A stretch of DNA of 64,000 nt from contig JAYRHW010000158.1 in NCBI GenBank assembly GCA_041907145.1, forward strand, positions 15,162 to 79,161. Reading direction: 5' to 3'. The translations under genes were made by a program, and so were the position numbers. Each line of letters opens with the position of its first letter. Position 1 is the stretch's first letter. The notes under the pieces were generated by a model that was given only the letters and a program-made list of their open reading frames with translations, did not search any database and was not told the DNA's origin. The DNA comes from JAFLCA01 sp041907145 (GTDB lineage: Bacteria > Bdellovibrionota_C > UBA2361 > JAFLCA01). Below are positions 10,486 to 19,416 of the stretch, in pieces.

Positions 10486-11253
10486 CTACTTTGAGTCCTT
10501 AGCTGCTGCGATCGCCGACCGGTGTAGAAGCTCGCGATCGATTCGGCTAAATAGCGCCAAGAGTACGCCCATTTCTCGTTTATCAGGGTTAATGCGGCGA
10601 AACAGATTCTTTACCAGTCCCGGGATGGGCTCCGGTGTTCCTTCGCGATAGAAGCCGCTGTCGATGAGAACCTTCTCAACCAGACGATCAAGCTGATAAA
10701 ACTGGTTCCACTCCGGCGCATGCGGGGAGGGATCGGTCGACACGGCGTCCCACTGCTGTCTGGTAATTTCGAATAGACCAAGAAGAACCGCCTGTGCAAG
10801 ATTAAACGAGGGGTACTCAACCGTTGAAGGAATTCTGACGAGCCACCGGCAGTGCTGCACATGATCGCTGCGTAGTCCGGTATCCTCAGGCCCGAATACC
10901 AACGCTGTTCTCACCTTCGGTCGCTGGTGCAAATGTGCAACCCACTGAGGCAAGGTCAAGTTGAAGCGATCTTTTCCGTCGCGCCCCGAGAAACCAACTA
11001 CCTCTTGCATCGGAGCCAAGGCCGCTTCCATCGTGGGATATATTTGCAAAGATGCTAGAATATCCTCCGTCGCCCAGCGGGCAGTAATAGCGGCTCGCTC
11101 CGGTCTATAGTCACGTGGGGCAACGAGATGCAGATGTTTAAAGCCTAAGTTCTTCATGGCTCGCGCTACCGAGCCGACATTGAGGCTCTCCTCAGTCTCC
11201 ACGAGAACTACATGAAAAAAATCGCTTTCGGGATGTTGCGCCAAGTCACTCAT
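10486..11253 (-). CDS. trmJ: TrmJ-like tRNA 2'-O-methyltransferase (SPOUT)
   Basis: This 255-residue SPOUT-fold protein shows the three knot motifs in order: NVGSVARAMKNLGF near the N-terminus, TALVFGPEDTGL in the middle, and IPSTVEYPSFNLAQAV. The last resembles the IPxxxxYPSLNLAQAV signature of TrmJ, which 2'-O-methylates position 32 of several tRNAs using S-adenosylmethionine. Length fits TrmJ (about 245-260). It starts 9 bases after the acyl-CoA ligase stop, so both are probably on one transcript. Other SpoU paralogues such as TrmL or TrmH are less likely because of the long C-terminal tail. The 170 bases between this gene and the glucan synthase hold no gene I can recognise. Confidence 0.82.
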   Translation of the reverse strand: MSDLAQHPESDFFHVVLVETEESLNVGSVARAMKNLGFKHLHLVAPRDYRPERAAITARWATEDILASLQIYPTMEAALAPMQEVVGFSGRDGKDRFNLTLPQWVAHLHQRPKVRTALVFGPEDTGLRSDHVQHCRWLVRIPSTVEYPSFNLAQAVLLGLFEITRQQWDAVSTDPSPHAPEWNQFYQLDRLVEKVLIDSGFYREGTPEPIPGLVKNLFRRINPDKREMGVLLALFSRIDRELLHRSAIAAAKDSK

Positions 11254-11262
11254 AGGGCACTT

Positions 11263-13146
11263 CTACTCGGGAGCTGCGCCGTCATACAGTGCAGCAATCA
11301 ACGAGGCATATTTTTTCTCAACCATGCCGCGCTTAACCTTGAAGGTCGGGGTTAGGAAGCCATTTTCGATCGTCAATTCCTGATCAATGATGGCGAATTT
11401 TTTTATGGTTTCAAAGCGCGAAAGTTTCTCATTGACTGCCGCTACTTCGCTACTGATGTGAGCAAACACATTACTATCGTCAGAAATAACCGGAGCCAGC
11501 TCGATGCCTCGCCTCTCAGCCCATTGCTTCACCAAAGGAACATCAAGCATCACTAGGGCGATACAGTATGGTCTTCCGTCACCGAGCACTACCGCCGATG
11601 ATATGAACGGCGACGCGGTCAGTTTCTCCTCTATCATCAGTGGCGATACTTTCTTGCCTCCGGAAGTGACGATCAACTCCTTTTTCCTGCCGGTGATGAA
11701 GAGAAAGCCCTGATCATCGAGCCTGCCCAAATCTCCTGTGTGAAACCAGCCTTCACTATCCCAGGCCGCGCGCGTTGCAGCTGTGCGGCCATGATAGCCA
11801 CGAGCAATATTGGGGCCCTTGAATAGAATTTCCCCGTCCTCGGCGATTCGGCACTGCACCTGTTCCAAACATGGGCCTACGCTGCCGATCTTATTTTGTC
11901 CGACGCGGTTTACATTCGTGGCCACACAGGTCTCGGTTAGGCCATAGCCCTCGTAGATTTGAATACCGAGGCTAGCAAAAAATTCATTCACGGCTACCGG
12001 GAGCTTTGCCCCGCCAGACACTACATGGCGAAACCGCTCGCCGAACAGTTGCCGGCGGATTTTCCTCGCGATGGGAGTAGTCAACACGGAAATGATCAAT
12101 GGCCCGATGGAAGCCGCAACGGCATCCCGATGCGACCCATAGACCTGCCGATGCGACGAGATTGTCAGGGCGAGAATTCCAGCGCCTATGCCGCCCGCAT
12201 TAGCCTTTTCAAGCACGCCATTCATCAGTTTTTCGAGCAACCTCGGAACCATCGGCACCACCTGTGCTCCCTCCTCCCGCAAGTCACGAAGGACACTCGA
12301 AGCATTCAAGACGGAACTGCGCGTATCGGCGACTGCCGGAAATCTAAGCGCCGTGGGAGTCAAGAACCCTAGGTAGCCAATCAGCCGGGCAAACGAATGG
12401 GCCAGCGGCAAAAAGAGGAACAGATCTCCATCGGGGGCAAAGAGCCCCGTGCGAGCCGCCTGCCAAATGTTAGCGAGATGATTCTTATGGGTCTGTACTA
12501 CCCCCTTGGGCGGTCCCGTAGTGCCGGAGGTGTAGACCAGCGAAGCAACATCCGCACCTGGCGGCAGCGTCGGTTCAGTTTCAGGAATGGAGGGATTGGC
12601 CAGAATATCTGCGACACTCAGATACCCCTCAACTGCCTCAAAGGTCACAAGGGGAGCAAGTTTGAGATTGATGGTCTGCGCCGCCCGCTCCTCGGTTGCC
12701 GGAATCGGACAGGGGGAACGCTCCAGTTCCTTGAGCTTTTGAACCTGCTCCTCGTTCTCAGCAAAAATCCAACTCACCCCGGCATCGAACAGAATATAGC
12801 CGGTCTCCATAGCGCTTATCGACTGGTAGATAGATACAGAGGTTGCCCCGAGGTAGAGAATCGCCAAATCGGCAAGCATCCACTCCGGCCGCGTGAAAGA
12901 AATTATCGCTACTCGATCTCCAGCCTTTACGCCGCGACTCGCCAGATAGTGTGCCAATCGCCAAATCTTGCGGGAAACCTCACGGTAGGTAGCAGCCCGC
13001 CATTCACGGCGCTCAGGGGAAATGATTTGGGCCTGAGAGTACACGACAGAGTCCGGCCACTGCTTCACGACGTGCGAAAACAGCTGCGGCAGGGAGTCGG
13101 CGCTTTGTATAAAGGGGATTAATTGTTCAAGTACTGGCAAGCTCAT
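11263..13146 (-). CDS. Long-chain fatty-acid--CoA ligase (AMP-forming)
   Basis: This 627-residue ANL-superfamily enzyme would activate fatty acids to acyl-CoA through an acyl-adenylate. The AMP-binding P-loop SLVYTSGTTGPPKGVVQTH lies near residue 210-230, followed by the GYGLTET motif and the hinge GWFHTGDLGRLDDQGFL. The C-terminal lysine-containing subdomain is present (KVSPLMIEEKL). The layout fits the FadD15-like group of 590-650 residues. It lies between rlmC and trmJ on the same strand with gaps of 55 and 9 bases. The neighbours do not point to a specific lipid pathway, so substrate chain length is not determined. Confidence 0.9.
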   Translation of the reverse strand: MSLPVLEQLIPFIQSADSLPQLFSHVVKQWPDSVVYSQAQIISPERREWRAATYREVSRKIWRLAHYLASRGVKAGDRVAIISFTRPEWMLADLAILYLGATSVSIYQSISAMETGYILFDAGVSWIFAENEEQVQKLKELERSPCPIPATEERAAQTINLKLAPLVTFEAVEGYLSVADILANPSIPETEPTLPPGADVASLVYTSGTTGPPKGVVQTHKNHLANIWQAARTGLFAPDGDLFLFLPLAHSFARLIGYLGFLTPTALRFPAVADTRSSVLNASSVLRDLREEGAQVVPMVPRLLEKLMNGVLEKANAGGIGAGILALTISSHRQVYGSHRDAVAASIGPLIISVLTTPIARKIRRQLFGERFRHVVSGGAKLPVAVNEFFASLGIQIYEGYGLTETCVATNVNRVGQNKIGSVGPCLEQVQCRIAEDGEILFKGPNIARGYHGRTAATRAAWDSEGWFHTGDLGRLDDQGFLFITGRKKELIVTSGGKKVSPLMIEEKLTASPFISSAVVLGDGRPYCIALVMLDVPLVKQWAERRGIELAPVISDDSNVFAHISSEVAAVNEKLSRFETIKKFAIIDQELTIENGFLTPTFKVKRGMVEKKYASLIAALYDGAAPE

Positions 13147-13201
13147 GTGCTACAAGGATACCCAGGACAGCCTCGACGCGCACTACCGATTAGGAAAGAT
13201 A

Positions 13202-14350
13202 CTACCGCCGGACCAATGAAACTAAGGTCTCGACATGCGAGGTGCCCGGAAACATATCAAAGGGCTGAACTTTGGCCACTCTAAAGGCTGCCGCCAAGGA
13301 CTCCAAGTCGCGGGCGAGAGTCAATGGGTCACAGCTAGAATACAGCAGGTTACGCACTTCCGAGGAATTCAATCGCTGGATAATCAAGGGCGACAGCCCT
13401 CGACGCGGAGGATTCACCACCACGGTATCGTAGTCTAAGGCGTGCCCGCCGAGGAACTCCTCCGCATCGGCCTGCTGAAACTGTACCTGGGCCAGGCCGT
13501 TGGCTCGCGACGCAGCCTTAGCATTTTCGATGGCAGCGCTGCTAATTTCCACGCCAAGCACCGACTCGCATACCCGACCGCAGAAAAGCGAGAAGGCGCC
13601 GACCCCGCAATAGAGATCCAAGAGTTTCCTGGAGCCCAACCTCTGCACTTCCGATCGAGCACTGAGATACAGCTGAGCAGCTACTTCGGGAGTAACCTGC
13701 GAGAAACTTTCCGGAGAAAAGATGAGCCTGGTATCGGCTAACTGCTCGGTAATGGTCTTTGCATCGCTGAACACGAGCTCTTCAGGTCCCTCTACTATCG
13801 CCATCGGAATAGGCTGTACATTTACCGATGCGACCCTGAGGGCAGGAAATTGCGCACGAAGCTCGGTGAAAATCGCCCGGGCCTTTGAGATCTGCTCAGT
13901 GGAGCGCAGCACCAGACGAACCAAGATCTCGCCGGTCCCGATAGCTCGCCTCGCGATCACATACTTCAACTCGCCGCGTTTGGCTCGAATATCATAAGGT
14001 GGTAGCTCATACTTCTGAATGAGATCTCTAGTCGCGGCCAATATCTCGGCAAGCGGTTCTGCGTGTAATGGGCAATCAATGATATCGATGATGGCAAAAT
14101 CCTTACCCGGAAAGCCAATCGACGGTGCTCTTGCGCTGCCGCCCACTGCCATCTTCGCCTTGCCGCGAGTGCCGAACACTCGCCCAACCCCCACTATCGG
14201 CAAGGGCTCCAGTTGATCGGCAGTTAGTATTTGTCGCAGCGCGGCCGATACAGCCTGGGCCTTGGCCTCCAGCTGACCGGAATAGGGGCGATCCAAAAGA
14301 TCGCAAGAGCGGCAGCGAGCGGCTGCAAAATGAGGACAAGCTTCGTTCAT
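13202..14350 (-). CDS. rlmC: 23S rRNA (uracil(747)-C5)-methyltransferase RlmC
   Basis: The protein aligns along its length with E. coli RlmC (RumB), which makes m5U747 in 23S rRNA. Iron-sulfur cysteines are visible as C5, C13 and C16 near the N-terminus and C93 in IIDCPLH. The RGELKY segment, the SAM motif LDLYCGVGAFSLFC, VVVNPPRRGLSP, the catalytic Cys at about 340 in YSSCDPLTLARDL, and the closing FDMFPGTSHVETL with the base Glu are all present. I chose the ATG at 14350 because it places the Cys cluster as in RlmC; a GTG nine bases upstream is possible. The N-terminal TRAM domain of RlmD is absent, which supports RlmC over RlmD. Confidence 0.9.
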   Translation of the reverse strand: MNEACPHFAAARCRSCDLLDRPYSGQLEAKAQAVSAALRQILTADQLEPLPIVGVGRVFGTRGKAKMAVGGSARAPSIGFPGKDFAIIDIIDCPLHAEPLAEILAATRDLIQKYELPPYDIRAKRGELKYVIARRAIGTGEILVRLVLRSTEQISKARAIFTELRAQFPALRVASVNVQPIPMAIVEGPEELVFSDAKTITEQLADTRLIFSPESFSQVTPEVAAQLYLSARSEVQRLGSRKLLDLYCGVGAFSLFCGRVCESVLGVEISSAAIENAKAASRANGLAQVQFQQADAEEFLGGHALDYDTVVVNPPRRGLSPLIIQRLNSSEVRNLLYSSCDPLTLARDLESLAAAFRVAKVQPFDMFPGTSHVETLVSLVRR

Positions 14351-14475
14351 AAAAATCACTAAGCGGCGCCGATAGGCAGGCCACTGTCACTATATCTCAT
14401 TCTGCATTGAAAAATGAGCTACTCAATCTACAGGTTTTTCGTAGAACTTCCGACTTCTCAAGCCAAGAGGTGCGC

Positions 14476-15501
14476 ATGTCTCTACTTCCCTCCCGGCTCA
14501 ACCGGGAGATTCTTTCATTTTGTCTGGCACTGCTCCTGCCCGGGATTGCAGCTGCAAGCCCGGGAAACTCCGGGCTCAGCGATATACTTTTCCCGCGCCG
14601 GCCGATTAATACCTCTATAACGGGCATCAATGCCTTCGTAAACGATCCACAATTCGGGTCTATTCGCTCGCAGTTCCAAGAAGTGAAGGGCGTCCTGCGT
14701 TTAAAATATATGCGAGTGCTGTTCGCCTGGGATGATAACGTCCAACCGACGCCAGGCTCGCGGGCAAATTTCTCCTTTTACGATGCCATCGCCAAAAACA
14801 TTCCACGCGGCACTGAGGCACTGGTAATTCTCACCGGCGTTCCCTCTTGGATGCAGGACCCTGCAAATTGGGTTGACGGCGATCCGCGCAAAACATTCGT
14901 GCAACGCTGGGTAAAGAAGGTCGTTAACCGCTACCAACGATATTCGTCCATCAAGGCGTTTCAAATTTGGAATGAGCCCAACGACTCCTCGAATACACGT
15001 AACGACTGGCTAGGCCTGACTGAATCACCGGCGAATTACGTCGATATGCTTAGTCAGGCGTCATCCTTCATCAAATCGAAGAAGCGAGTGAAGAAGGTCG
15101 TGAATGCCGCTACGACTGCCATTAATCAGGGCTATCCCCGGGCACTAGACTACAATAAGGCGATGATAGAGGCCGGAGCGCAGTCCTTGGTAGATCGCTG
15201 GGCGATCCATTATTACGGCTCACAATACGAGAATGTAATACGCCCTGATGGGGTGGGAGATTTCCTTAACGCACTGACGAAACCTATTTGGGTAACCGAA
15301 TCAGGGGCCAAAGGCATCAACTCGCAGCGGGAGTACGTAGAACGTGCCTGGACGTTCTTGAAAGGCAGCGTACCGGGGATTTCCCGTTTCTATTTCTATC
15401 AATTTACCGAAAACACCGCTGCAGAGGAAACATACGGTCTGAGAAACCCCACCCCAGGCTTGAGCATTTCTGATTTGTATATTTATCTGCGCGATCGCTA
15501 A
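14476..15501 (+). CDS. Secreted glycoside hydrolase-fold protein (clan A type)
   Basis: The start at 14476 is preceded by AAGAGG at good spacing and gives a clean signal peptide (about residues 1-27, ending PGIAAA); an ATG at 14407 would bury it. The mature 310-residue part looks like a TIM-barrel glycosidase of the GH5/GH39 type. AFQIWNEPND carries a candidate acid/base Glu167, and KPIWVTESGAKG a candidate nucleophile Glu275 at the end of a later strand. The protein is expected in the periplasm or outside the cell, acting on a polysaccharide. The exact family and substrate cannot be told. It is followed convergently, 9 bases away, by a charged coiled-coil gene. Confidence 0.78.
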   Translation: MSLLPSRLNREILSFCLALLLPGIAAASPGNSGLSDILFPRRPINTSITGINAFVNDPQFGSIRSQFQEVKGVLRLKYMRVLFAWDDNVQPTPGSRANFSFYDAIAKNIPRGTEALVILTGVPSWMQDPANWVDGDPRKTFVQRWVKKVVNRYQRYSSIKAFQIWNEPNDSSNTRNDWLGLTESPANYVDMLSQASSFIKSKKRVKKVVNAATTAINQGYPRALDYNKAMIEAGAQSLVDRWAIHYYGSQYENVIRPDGVGDFLNALTKPIWVTESGAKGINSQREYVERAWTFLKGSVPGISRFYFYQFTENTAAEETYGLRNPTPGLSISDLYIYLRDR

Positions 15502-15510
15502 GAGGCCGCG

Positions 15511-15972
15511 CTAGAACGGGCGCGGCAGCCGCGGCACTGCCGGGCCTGCGTCCTTGCCGCCCCCGGACTTGCCGCCCTTGGCAGAAGTCGCTTCATCTTC
15601 ATGCCCCACACGCGGAGCGTTCGGATTGAATCCCGGCTGCGTCGCTGAGCCAGGACCAAACCCCTGACCAAGCTGTACATTAGGGTTGCTATATTTGGTG
15701 CCGGAACCCAGCCCAGGCCCACGATTGAGCCCTGTTGAAGCTTTTGCATCTGAATTTTGATTCCCGGAGAATTTCTTGGCCATTTCGTTAATGGCCTTCT
15801 CGTCTTCTTCACGCTGTTGGCGCTGAAGCTCCATGCGCTCTTCGCGTCGCTGCTTCTCCAGCTTTTCCTCTCGCTTTTTTTTCTCGCGAGCTTGAGCATC
15901 CGCGCGCCGACGTGCCTCTGCTTCAGCGGCCCTGCGGGCTGCCGGCGAGTTCGGGTCATCTAGAAAGCCCAT
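15511..15972 (-). CDS. Hypothetical protein with charged coiled coil
   Basis: The start at 15972 (MGFLDDPNSP) follows GAGGGGG with normal spacing; a longer frame to 16056 lacks such a site. The 153-residue product has three parts: a short N-terminus, a dense Arg/Glu/Lys/Gln helix at about residues 13-65 that should form a coiled coil, and a Gly/Pro/Asn-rich disordered tail. There is no signal peptide or membrane segment, so a cytoplasmic location is likely. I recognise no family. The coding frame is supported by the amino-acid bias and the ribosome-binding site only. Confidence 0.6.
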   Translation of the reverse strand: MGFLDDPNSPAARRAAEAEARRRADAQAREKKKREEKLEKQRREERMELQRQQREEDEKAINEMAKKFSGNQNSDAKASTGLNRGPGLGSGTKYSNPNVQLGQGFGPGSATQPGFNPNAPRVGHEDEATSAKGGKSGGGKDAGPAVPRLPRPF

Positions 15973-16125
15973 GCCAATCCCCCTCGGTAGATCATTGAAT
16001 CCACATAGATAGTTATGAGGAGCTGGAGCCCGGATGAGGCATAAATCCCCTATCAACCGATAATAGTAATACTAGCACGACGCGGGGGAATGCCGTACAC
16101 TGTCGAGATACTAGCGGGATTACCA

Positions 16126-16794
16126 ATGACGGCCTCAATCACATTCCAACTCGATCAAAGCCTCTACCTGCGCAACCCAGAGGAGACAGCCCTCGGTAAA
16201 AGCATCATCTCCAGTTCCATCGTGATGCTGGATGAGATGGGTTACGACGCCTTTACCTTCAAAAAGCTCGCTGACCGCATCAAGTCTACCGAGGCTTCCG
16301 TGTACCGCTACTTTGGGAACAAGCATCAGCTGCTCTGTTATCTCGTTTGCTGGTACTGGCTATGGCTGGAATATTTAATCGGCGTACGCACAAGAAATGT
16401 CAGCGATCCCAGACGGCAACTTGAACTTGCCATCTCCGCATTACTCGAAGCGGATCAAGACGATCCTAATGTGCAGCATATCGACGAAGGCTTGCTGCAC
16501 CGGGTGGTCATCGCGGAGTCCGCGCGGGTATATATGACCCGCGCCGCGGGAGAAAGTCAGCCCCGAGGGATATTAGCCGGCTATGACGCCTTGTGCAGCA
16601 GGCTCACCGACATGATTAAGGCCCTCGATCCCAAGTACAAATTTCCACGTGAACTCATGGAGACATTGCTGCTCAGTGCTCACAACCAGATCTTTACCCT
16701 GTACAAAAATCAAGATCGCAAGGCAAAACGAGGCGACCACAGGGCCACCGAAATGTTCTTGGGGAATTTAGTCTTCACTTCGCTCGACTGTTAG
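16126..16794 (+). CDS. TetR-family transcriptional regulator
   Basis: The N-terminal 60 residues carry a TetR helix-turn-helix: SSIVMLDEMGYDAFTFKKLA, then TEASVYRYFGNKHQLLCYLV, where VYRYFGNK is the recognition-helix signature. The rest is an all-helical ligand/dimer domain that I cannot assign. ATG 16126 has GGGA eight bases upstream; ATG 16090 adds 12 residues and is possible. Regulated genes are unknown. The plus-strand GNAT gene begins 85 bases downstream and could be co-transcribed. Confidence 0.85.
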   Translation: MTASITFQLDQSLYLRNPEETALGKSIISSSIVMLDEMGYDAFTFKKLADRIKSTEASVYRYFGNKHQLLCYLVCWYWLWLEYLIGVRTRNVSDPRRQLELAISALLEADQDDPNVQHIDEGLLHRVVIAESARVYMTRAAGESQPRGILAGYDALCSRLTDMIKALDPKYKFPRELMETLLLSAHNQIFTLYKNQDRKAKRGDHRATEMFLGNLVFTSLDC

Positions 16795-16879
16795 ACTCTT
16801 ACGGCGAAAGTTTATCTCTAAAACGGACAGCACCGCATAGCTTGATTAAGCTCTGGCTAGCCCCCATAATCTCTGTCCT

Positions 16880-17641
16880 ATGCAGGTAACATTCGAACAG
16901 TCCGTCGACAAGCTTCCGGAGACGGTTGCGGCCCCGACCCATTTTACCCTGCCTCCACTGCCCAACTCCCCGCTCACCCGGGTCGAGCGCACTTGGAATG
17001 AAGCCGGTCAGCTTTCTGTTCATATATACACTCCCTCGCTTCACGTGCGCTCAGTCACCCGCCAGGATGCGGAGGAACTCTATCGGCACGTGTACGGCTC
17101 AGCCGAGGTAATGGATAAGTTTCAGAATGGGGATCCTTGGACAAGCGAGCGCTTCACCAAAAGACTGGAAACATGGGTTGCCCGCTGGGAGCACGGCGAT
17201 CCCTTCAGCGCGTTTTCAGTCAGAACTCGAGACGAAGCTTTCGTAGGCGTAGCGGTCATGGGTCACGGTTCCATCCCAGGGCGCTCGGAGCTGGCTTTTG
17301 CAGTTAGAAAGTCGTGCTGGGGGCAAGGCTACGGGAAGGAAGCCATGCGAGCGATAGTTGAAAAGTTCGCTACTCTTCTGCGTTCGGAAAATACAACGGT
17401 GGAAGGCGAAGCATTCAGGATCGTGGAAGCAACCGTTCGAGATGATAATCTTCCAAGCGTAAATATATTGGACTCGCTGGGGATGGAACAAAGCCCCGGA
17501 GACTCGGGCTTAGCTGCCACCGCCGCGCAGTACGACAGAATGCGCCGACTTTACGTCGGTGCGGTGCATCCGTCTCAGGCGCCGCTCTGCGATATCGCAA
17601 TCGATAGTCAAAATTTGCAAGTCATCGAGCACTACTTATAG
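16880..17641 (+). CDS. GNAT-family N-acetyltransferase (RimJ/RimL-like)
   Basis: This 253-residue protein has a GNAT core at about residues 50-220: HVRSVTRQDAEELYRHVY begins the fold, and the acetyl-CoA pyrophosphate loop is KSCWGQGYGKEAM (Q/R-x-x-G-x-G/A type). VRDDNLPSVNILDSLGM fits the following alpha4/beta6 region of Acetyltransf_3 proteins, which acetylate protein N-termini, antibiotics or small metabolites. The N-terminal 45 and C-terminal 35 residues extend beyond the usual domain. Substrate unknown. No good ribosome-binding site precedes the ATG. Confidence 0.8.
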   Translation: MQVTFEQSVDKLPETVAAPTHFTLPPLPNSPLTRVERTWNEAGQLSVHIYTPSLHVRSVTRQDAEELYRHVYGSAEVMDKFQNGDPWTSERFTKRLETWVARWEHGDPFSAFSVRTRDEAFVGVAVMGHGSIPGRSELAFAVRKSCWGQGYGKEAMRAIVEKFATLLRSENTTVEGEAFRIVEATVRDDNLPSVNILDSLGMEQSPGDSGLAATAAQYDRMRRLYVGAVHPSQAPLCDIAIDSQNLQVIEHYL

Positions 17642-17651
17642 GCGACCGGAG

Positions 17652-18074
17652 CTAGTCCTCGGACCCAAGGCCAACCCTTCCACGTCCTTGCTTCTTCTGC
17701 GCAGTCTTTGCCTTATCTCTGAGCATCTTCTCTTTGGCCTTGCGGGAGCGTCGGCGCTTTTGCCGTCGGATCTTCTCCCGCGCCTGTTCCTCTGTACTTT
17801 GCTTCCCGAGCGCAAGGGCCTCAAGCCGATCGCAGAGCAGACGGCGAGCAAAAAAGCGATTCATGGATTGTGAGCGCTCCCTCTGACAGCGTACTTCGAT
17901 GCCGCTCGGACAATGCTTAATCTGCACGCAGGATGACGTCTTATTTATCTTCTGTCCCCCACTGCCGGAACCTCGAATAAAAGACTCCTCCAGATCTTCC
18001 TCGCGAATTCCGAGCCTCGCCATACGCGCGACAAGCTCGAGTTCCTTTTCAGGAGAAACTCCAAACCTACCCAC
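17652..18074 (-). CDS. Peptide-chain-release-factor-like protein (GGQ domain only)
   Basis: I place the start at a GTG (18072-18074) that overlaps the TAG of the upstream DTW gene in the string GTGGGTAG and is preceded by GGAGG eight bases away; an ATG at 18170 would overlap the upstream gene by over 100 bases. The 140-residue product holds a class-I release factor domain 3: FIRGSGSGGQKINKTSSCVQ contains the catalytic GGQ that triggers peptidyl-tRNA hydrolysis. It ends in a very basic tail (KIRRQKRRRSRKAKEK). No codon-recognition domain is present. This is the layout of ArfB/YaeJ- or C12orf65-type rescue factors, so a role on stalled ribosomes is likely, by analogy. Confidence 0.83.
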   Translation of the reverse strand: MGRFGVSPEKELELVARMARLGIREEDLEESFIRGSGSGGQKINKTSSCVQIKHCPSGIEVRCQRERSQSMNRFFARRLLCDRLEALALGKQSTEEQAREKIRRQKRRRSRKAKEKMLRDKAKTAQKKQGRGRVGLGSED

Positions 18075-18756
18075 GGCGCCTGCCTCCGCGAAAGCGGCGC
18101 TGCCTGCCCTTTCCAGCTCGGCGCGGGGGACGGTAGCCGCTTGCCCGAACACGATCGAGGAACTTATCAAAGAGCGTCGTTAGATCTTCTTGAATTACGG
18201 GATTTCTCTCCAAAACCGCCAGCGCTAACGCGGCAGCTTCAAGTGTCGAGACCGATTCATGGCGCGGCTCCTTTCGCAGCTCCCCATAGCGCGAGCGCCC
18301 TTCCGGCACGACCAGGGCACGCTGAAGTTTTAGCAGCCAGGCATTTCGCCACCAAAGAGTCTTTGCCTGACTCCAGGTTCCATCAAGAACCACGATACCC
18401 TTCACGAAGCCCCAGCCGCCTTTGGGCGCTGGCAGGACATTTCCATCCTTGGACACAAGCACCAACCCCGGAGCAGCAGTTTGCTCCAATTTTGCACTGC
18501 CGAGATACAGCACCAGCCATTCCTTGGGGTTGGCCTCCTCGCCGAGGGCGTGCCCCAAATTTCGCCACGACAATCCTACTTTCAGAACCGAATGAGGCAG
18601 TGAGCGATGCAACAATATCGCCGAGTTAATTTCCTTATCGGGCTCTTGAGGGTGCTGAAGAATGAGCACCCGAGTCCTCGCTGCCAGCGGGCGCAACAAA
18701 TCGCAGATGCAGCGCGCCTGGGACTTTTCACACTTCGAACACAGCTCTTGATCCAT
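18067..18756 (-). CDS. tapT: DTW-domain tRNA-uridine aminocarboxypropyltransferase
   Basis: The N-terminus has four cysteines (C6, C9, C16, C18) spaced like a metal site. The family motif appears as VVLDGTWSQAKTL, followed by LLKLQRALVVPEGRSRYGE and REPRHESVSTLEA. DTW proteins such as E. coli TapT transfer the aminocarboxypropyl group of S-adenosylmethionine to U47 of tRNA (acp3U). The C-terminus is Arg/Gly-rich, plausible for RNA contact. Its stop overlaps the start of the release-factor-like gene, so the two translation-related proteins are probably coupled. The family call is good; the exact tRNA position modified is inferred. Confidence 0.83.
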   Translation of the reverse strand: MDQELCSKCEKSQARCICDLLRPLAARTRVLILQHPQEPDKEINSAILLHRSLPHSVLKVGLSWRNLGHALGEEANPKEWLVLYLGSAKLEQTAAPGLVLVSKDGNVLPAPKGGWGFVKGIVVLDGTWSQAKTLWWRNAWLLKLQRALVVPEGRSRYGELRKEPRHESVSTLEAAALALAVLERNPVIQEDLTTLFDKFLDRVRASGYRPPRRAGKGRQRRFRGGRRRG

Positions 18757-18814
18757 AGTGGGAAGAGGCTACCATGGAGCCCGGGTTTGGTCGATTTCTA
18801 TAACCAGGACGAAA

Positions 18815-19393
18815 ATGCCGAAAGAACGTGCTCGATGTTGGTGGTGTGGCACTGATCCGCTCTATGTATCCTATCATGATGAGGAGTGGGGAGTCCCCTT
18901 GCATGACGATGATCGGCTCTTTGAGATGCTCCTACTCGAGGGCTTTCAGGCAGGCTTGAGCTGGATCACGATTCTGCGTAAACGCGAAAACTTCCGCAAA
19001 GCCTTCAAGAAGTTCAATGCCAAGAAAATCGCTAAATTCACGGCCGCGGACATCAAGCGTTTGATGAACGATGCCGGCATTATTCGTAACCGGCTAAAAA
19101 TCAAAGCCGCAATCACGAACGCAAAGGCATATCTCAAGGTCAAAGAAGAATTCGGCAGCTTCAATGCCTATCTTTGGCAATTCACGGGTCATAAAACTTT
19201 ACGGCACCCTCGCGGCCGCACCAAGCACACTATGCAAGCTACTTCGCCGGAATCGGACGCTATGTCGAAGGATTTAAAGATGCGGGGCTTTAAATTCGTA
19301 GGCTCTACGGTCTGCTATGCCCATATGCAGGCCACGGGCATGGTCGACGATCATGTTGAAGGCTGCTTTCGGTACAAGAAGCGGAGGAAGTAG
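18815..19393 (+). CDS. tag: DNA-3-methyladenine glycosylase I
   Basis: The 192-residue protein follows E. coli Tag closely: CWWCGTDPLYVSYHDEEWGV at the start, LLEGFQAGLSWITILRKREN containing the conserved Glu, DAGIIRNRLKIKAAI, and RGFKFVGSTVCYAHMQATGM with the closing DDHVEGCF. The zinc ligands expected at the two ends (Cys8, His21, and the late His and Cys) are present. It excises 3-methyladenine from alkylated DNA. The start at 18815 is chosen because AGGA lies seven bases upstream and the family begins here; the longer frame to 18758 runs through the divergent promoter region of the DTW gene. Confidence 0.94.
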   Translation: MPKERARCWWCGTDPLYVSYHDEEWGVPLHDDDRLFEMLLLEGFQAGLSWITILRKRENFRKAFKKFNAKKIAKFTAADIKRLMNDAGIIRNRLKIKAAITNAKAYLKVKEEFGSFNAYLWQFTGHKTLRHPRGRTKHTMQATSPESDAMSKDLKMRGFKFVGSTVCYAHMQATGMVDDHVEGCFRYKKRRK

Positions 19394-19416
19394 CCAGAAC
19401 CGATCCCGGATGCGCT

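Noticed and set aside
12397..13122. 241-codon plus-strand frame antisense to the acyl-CoA ligase
   Set aside because: Shadow of a conserved gene; no domain or ribosome-binding site.
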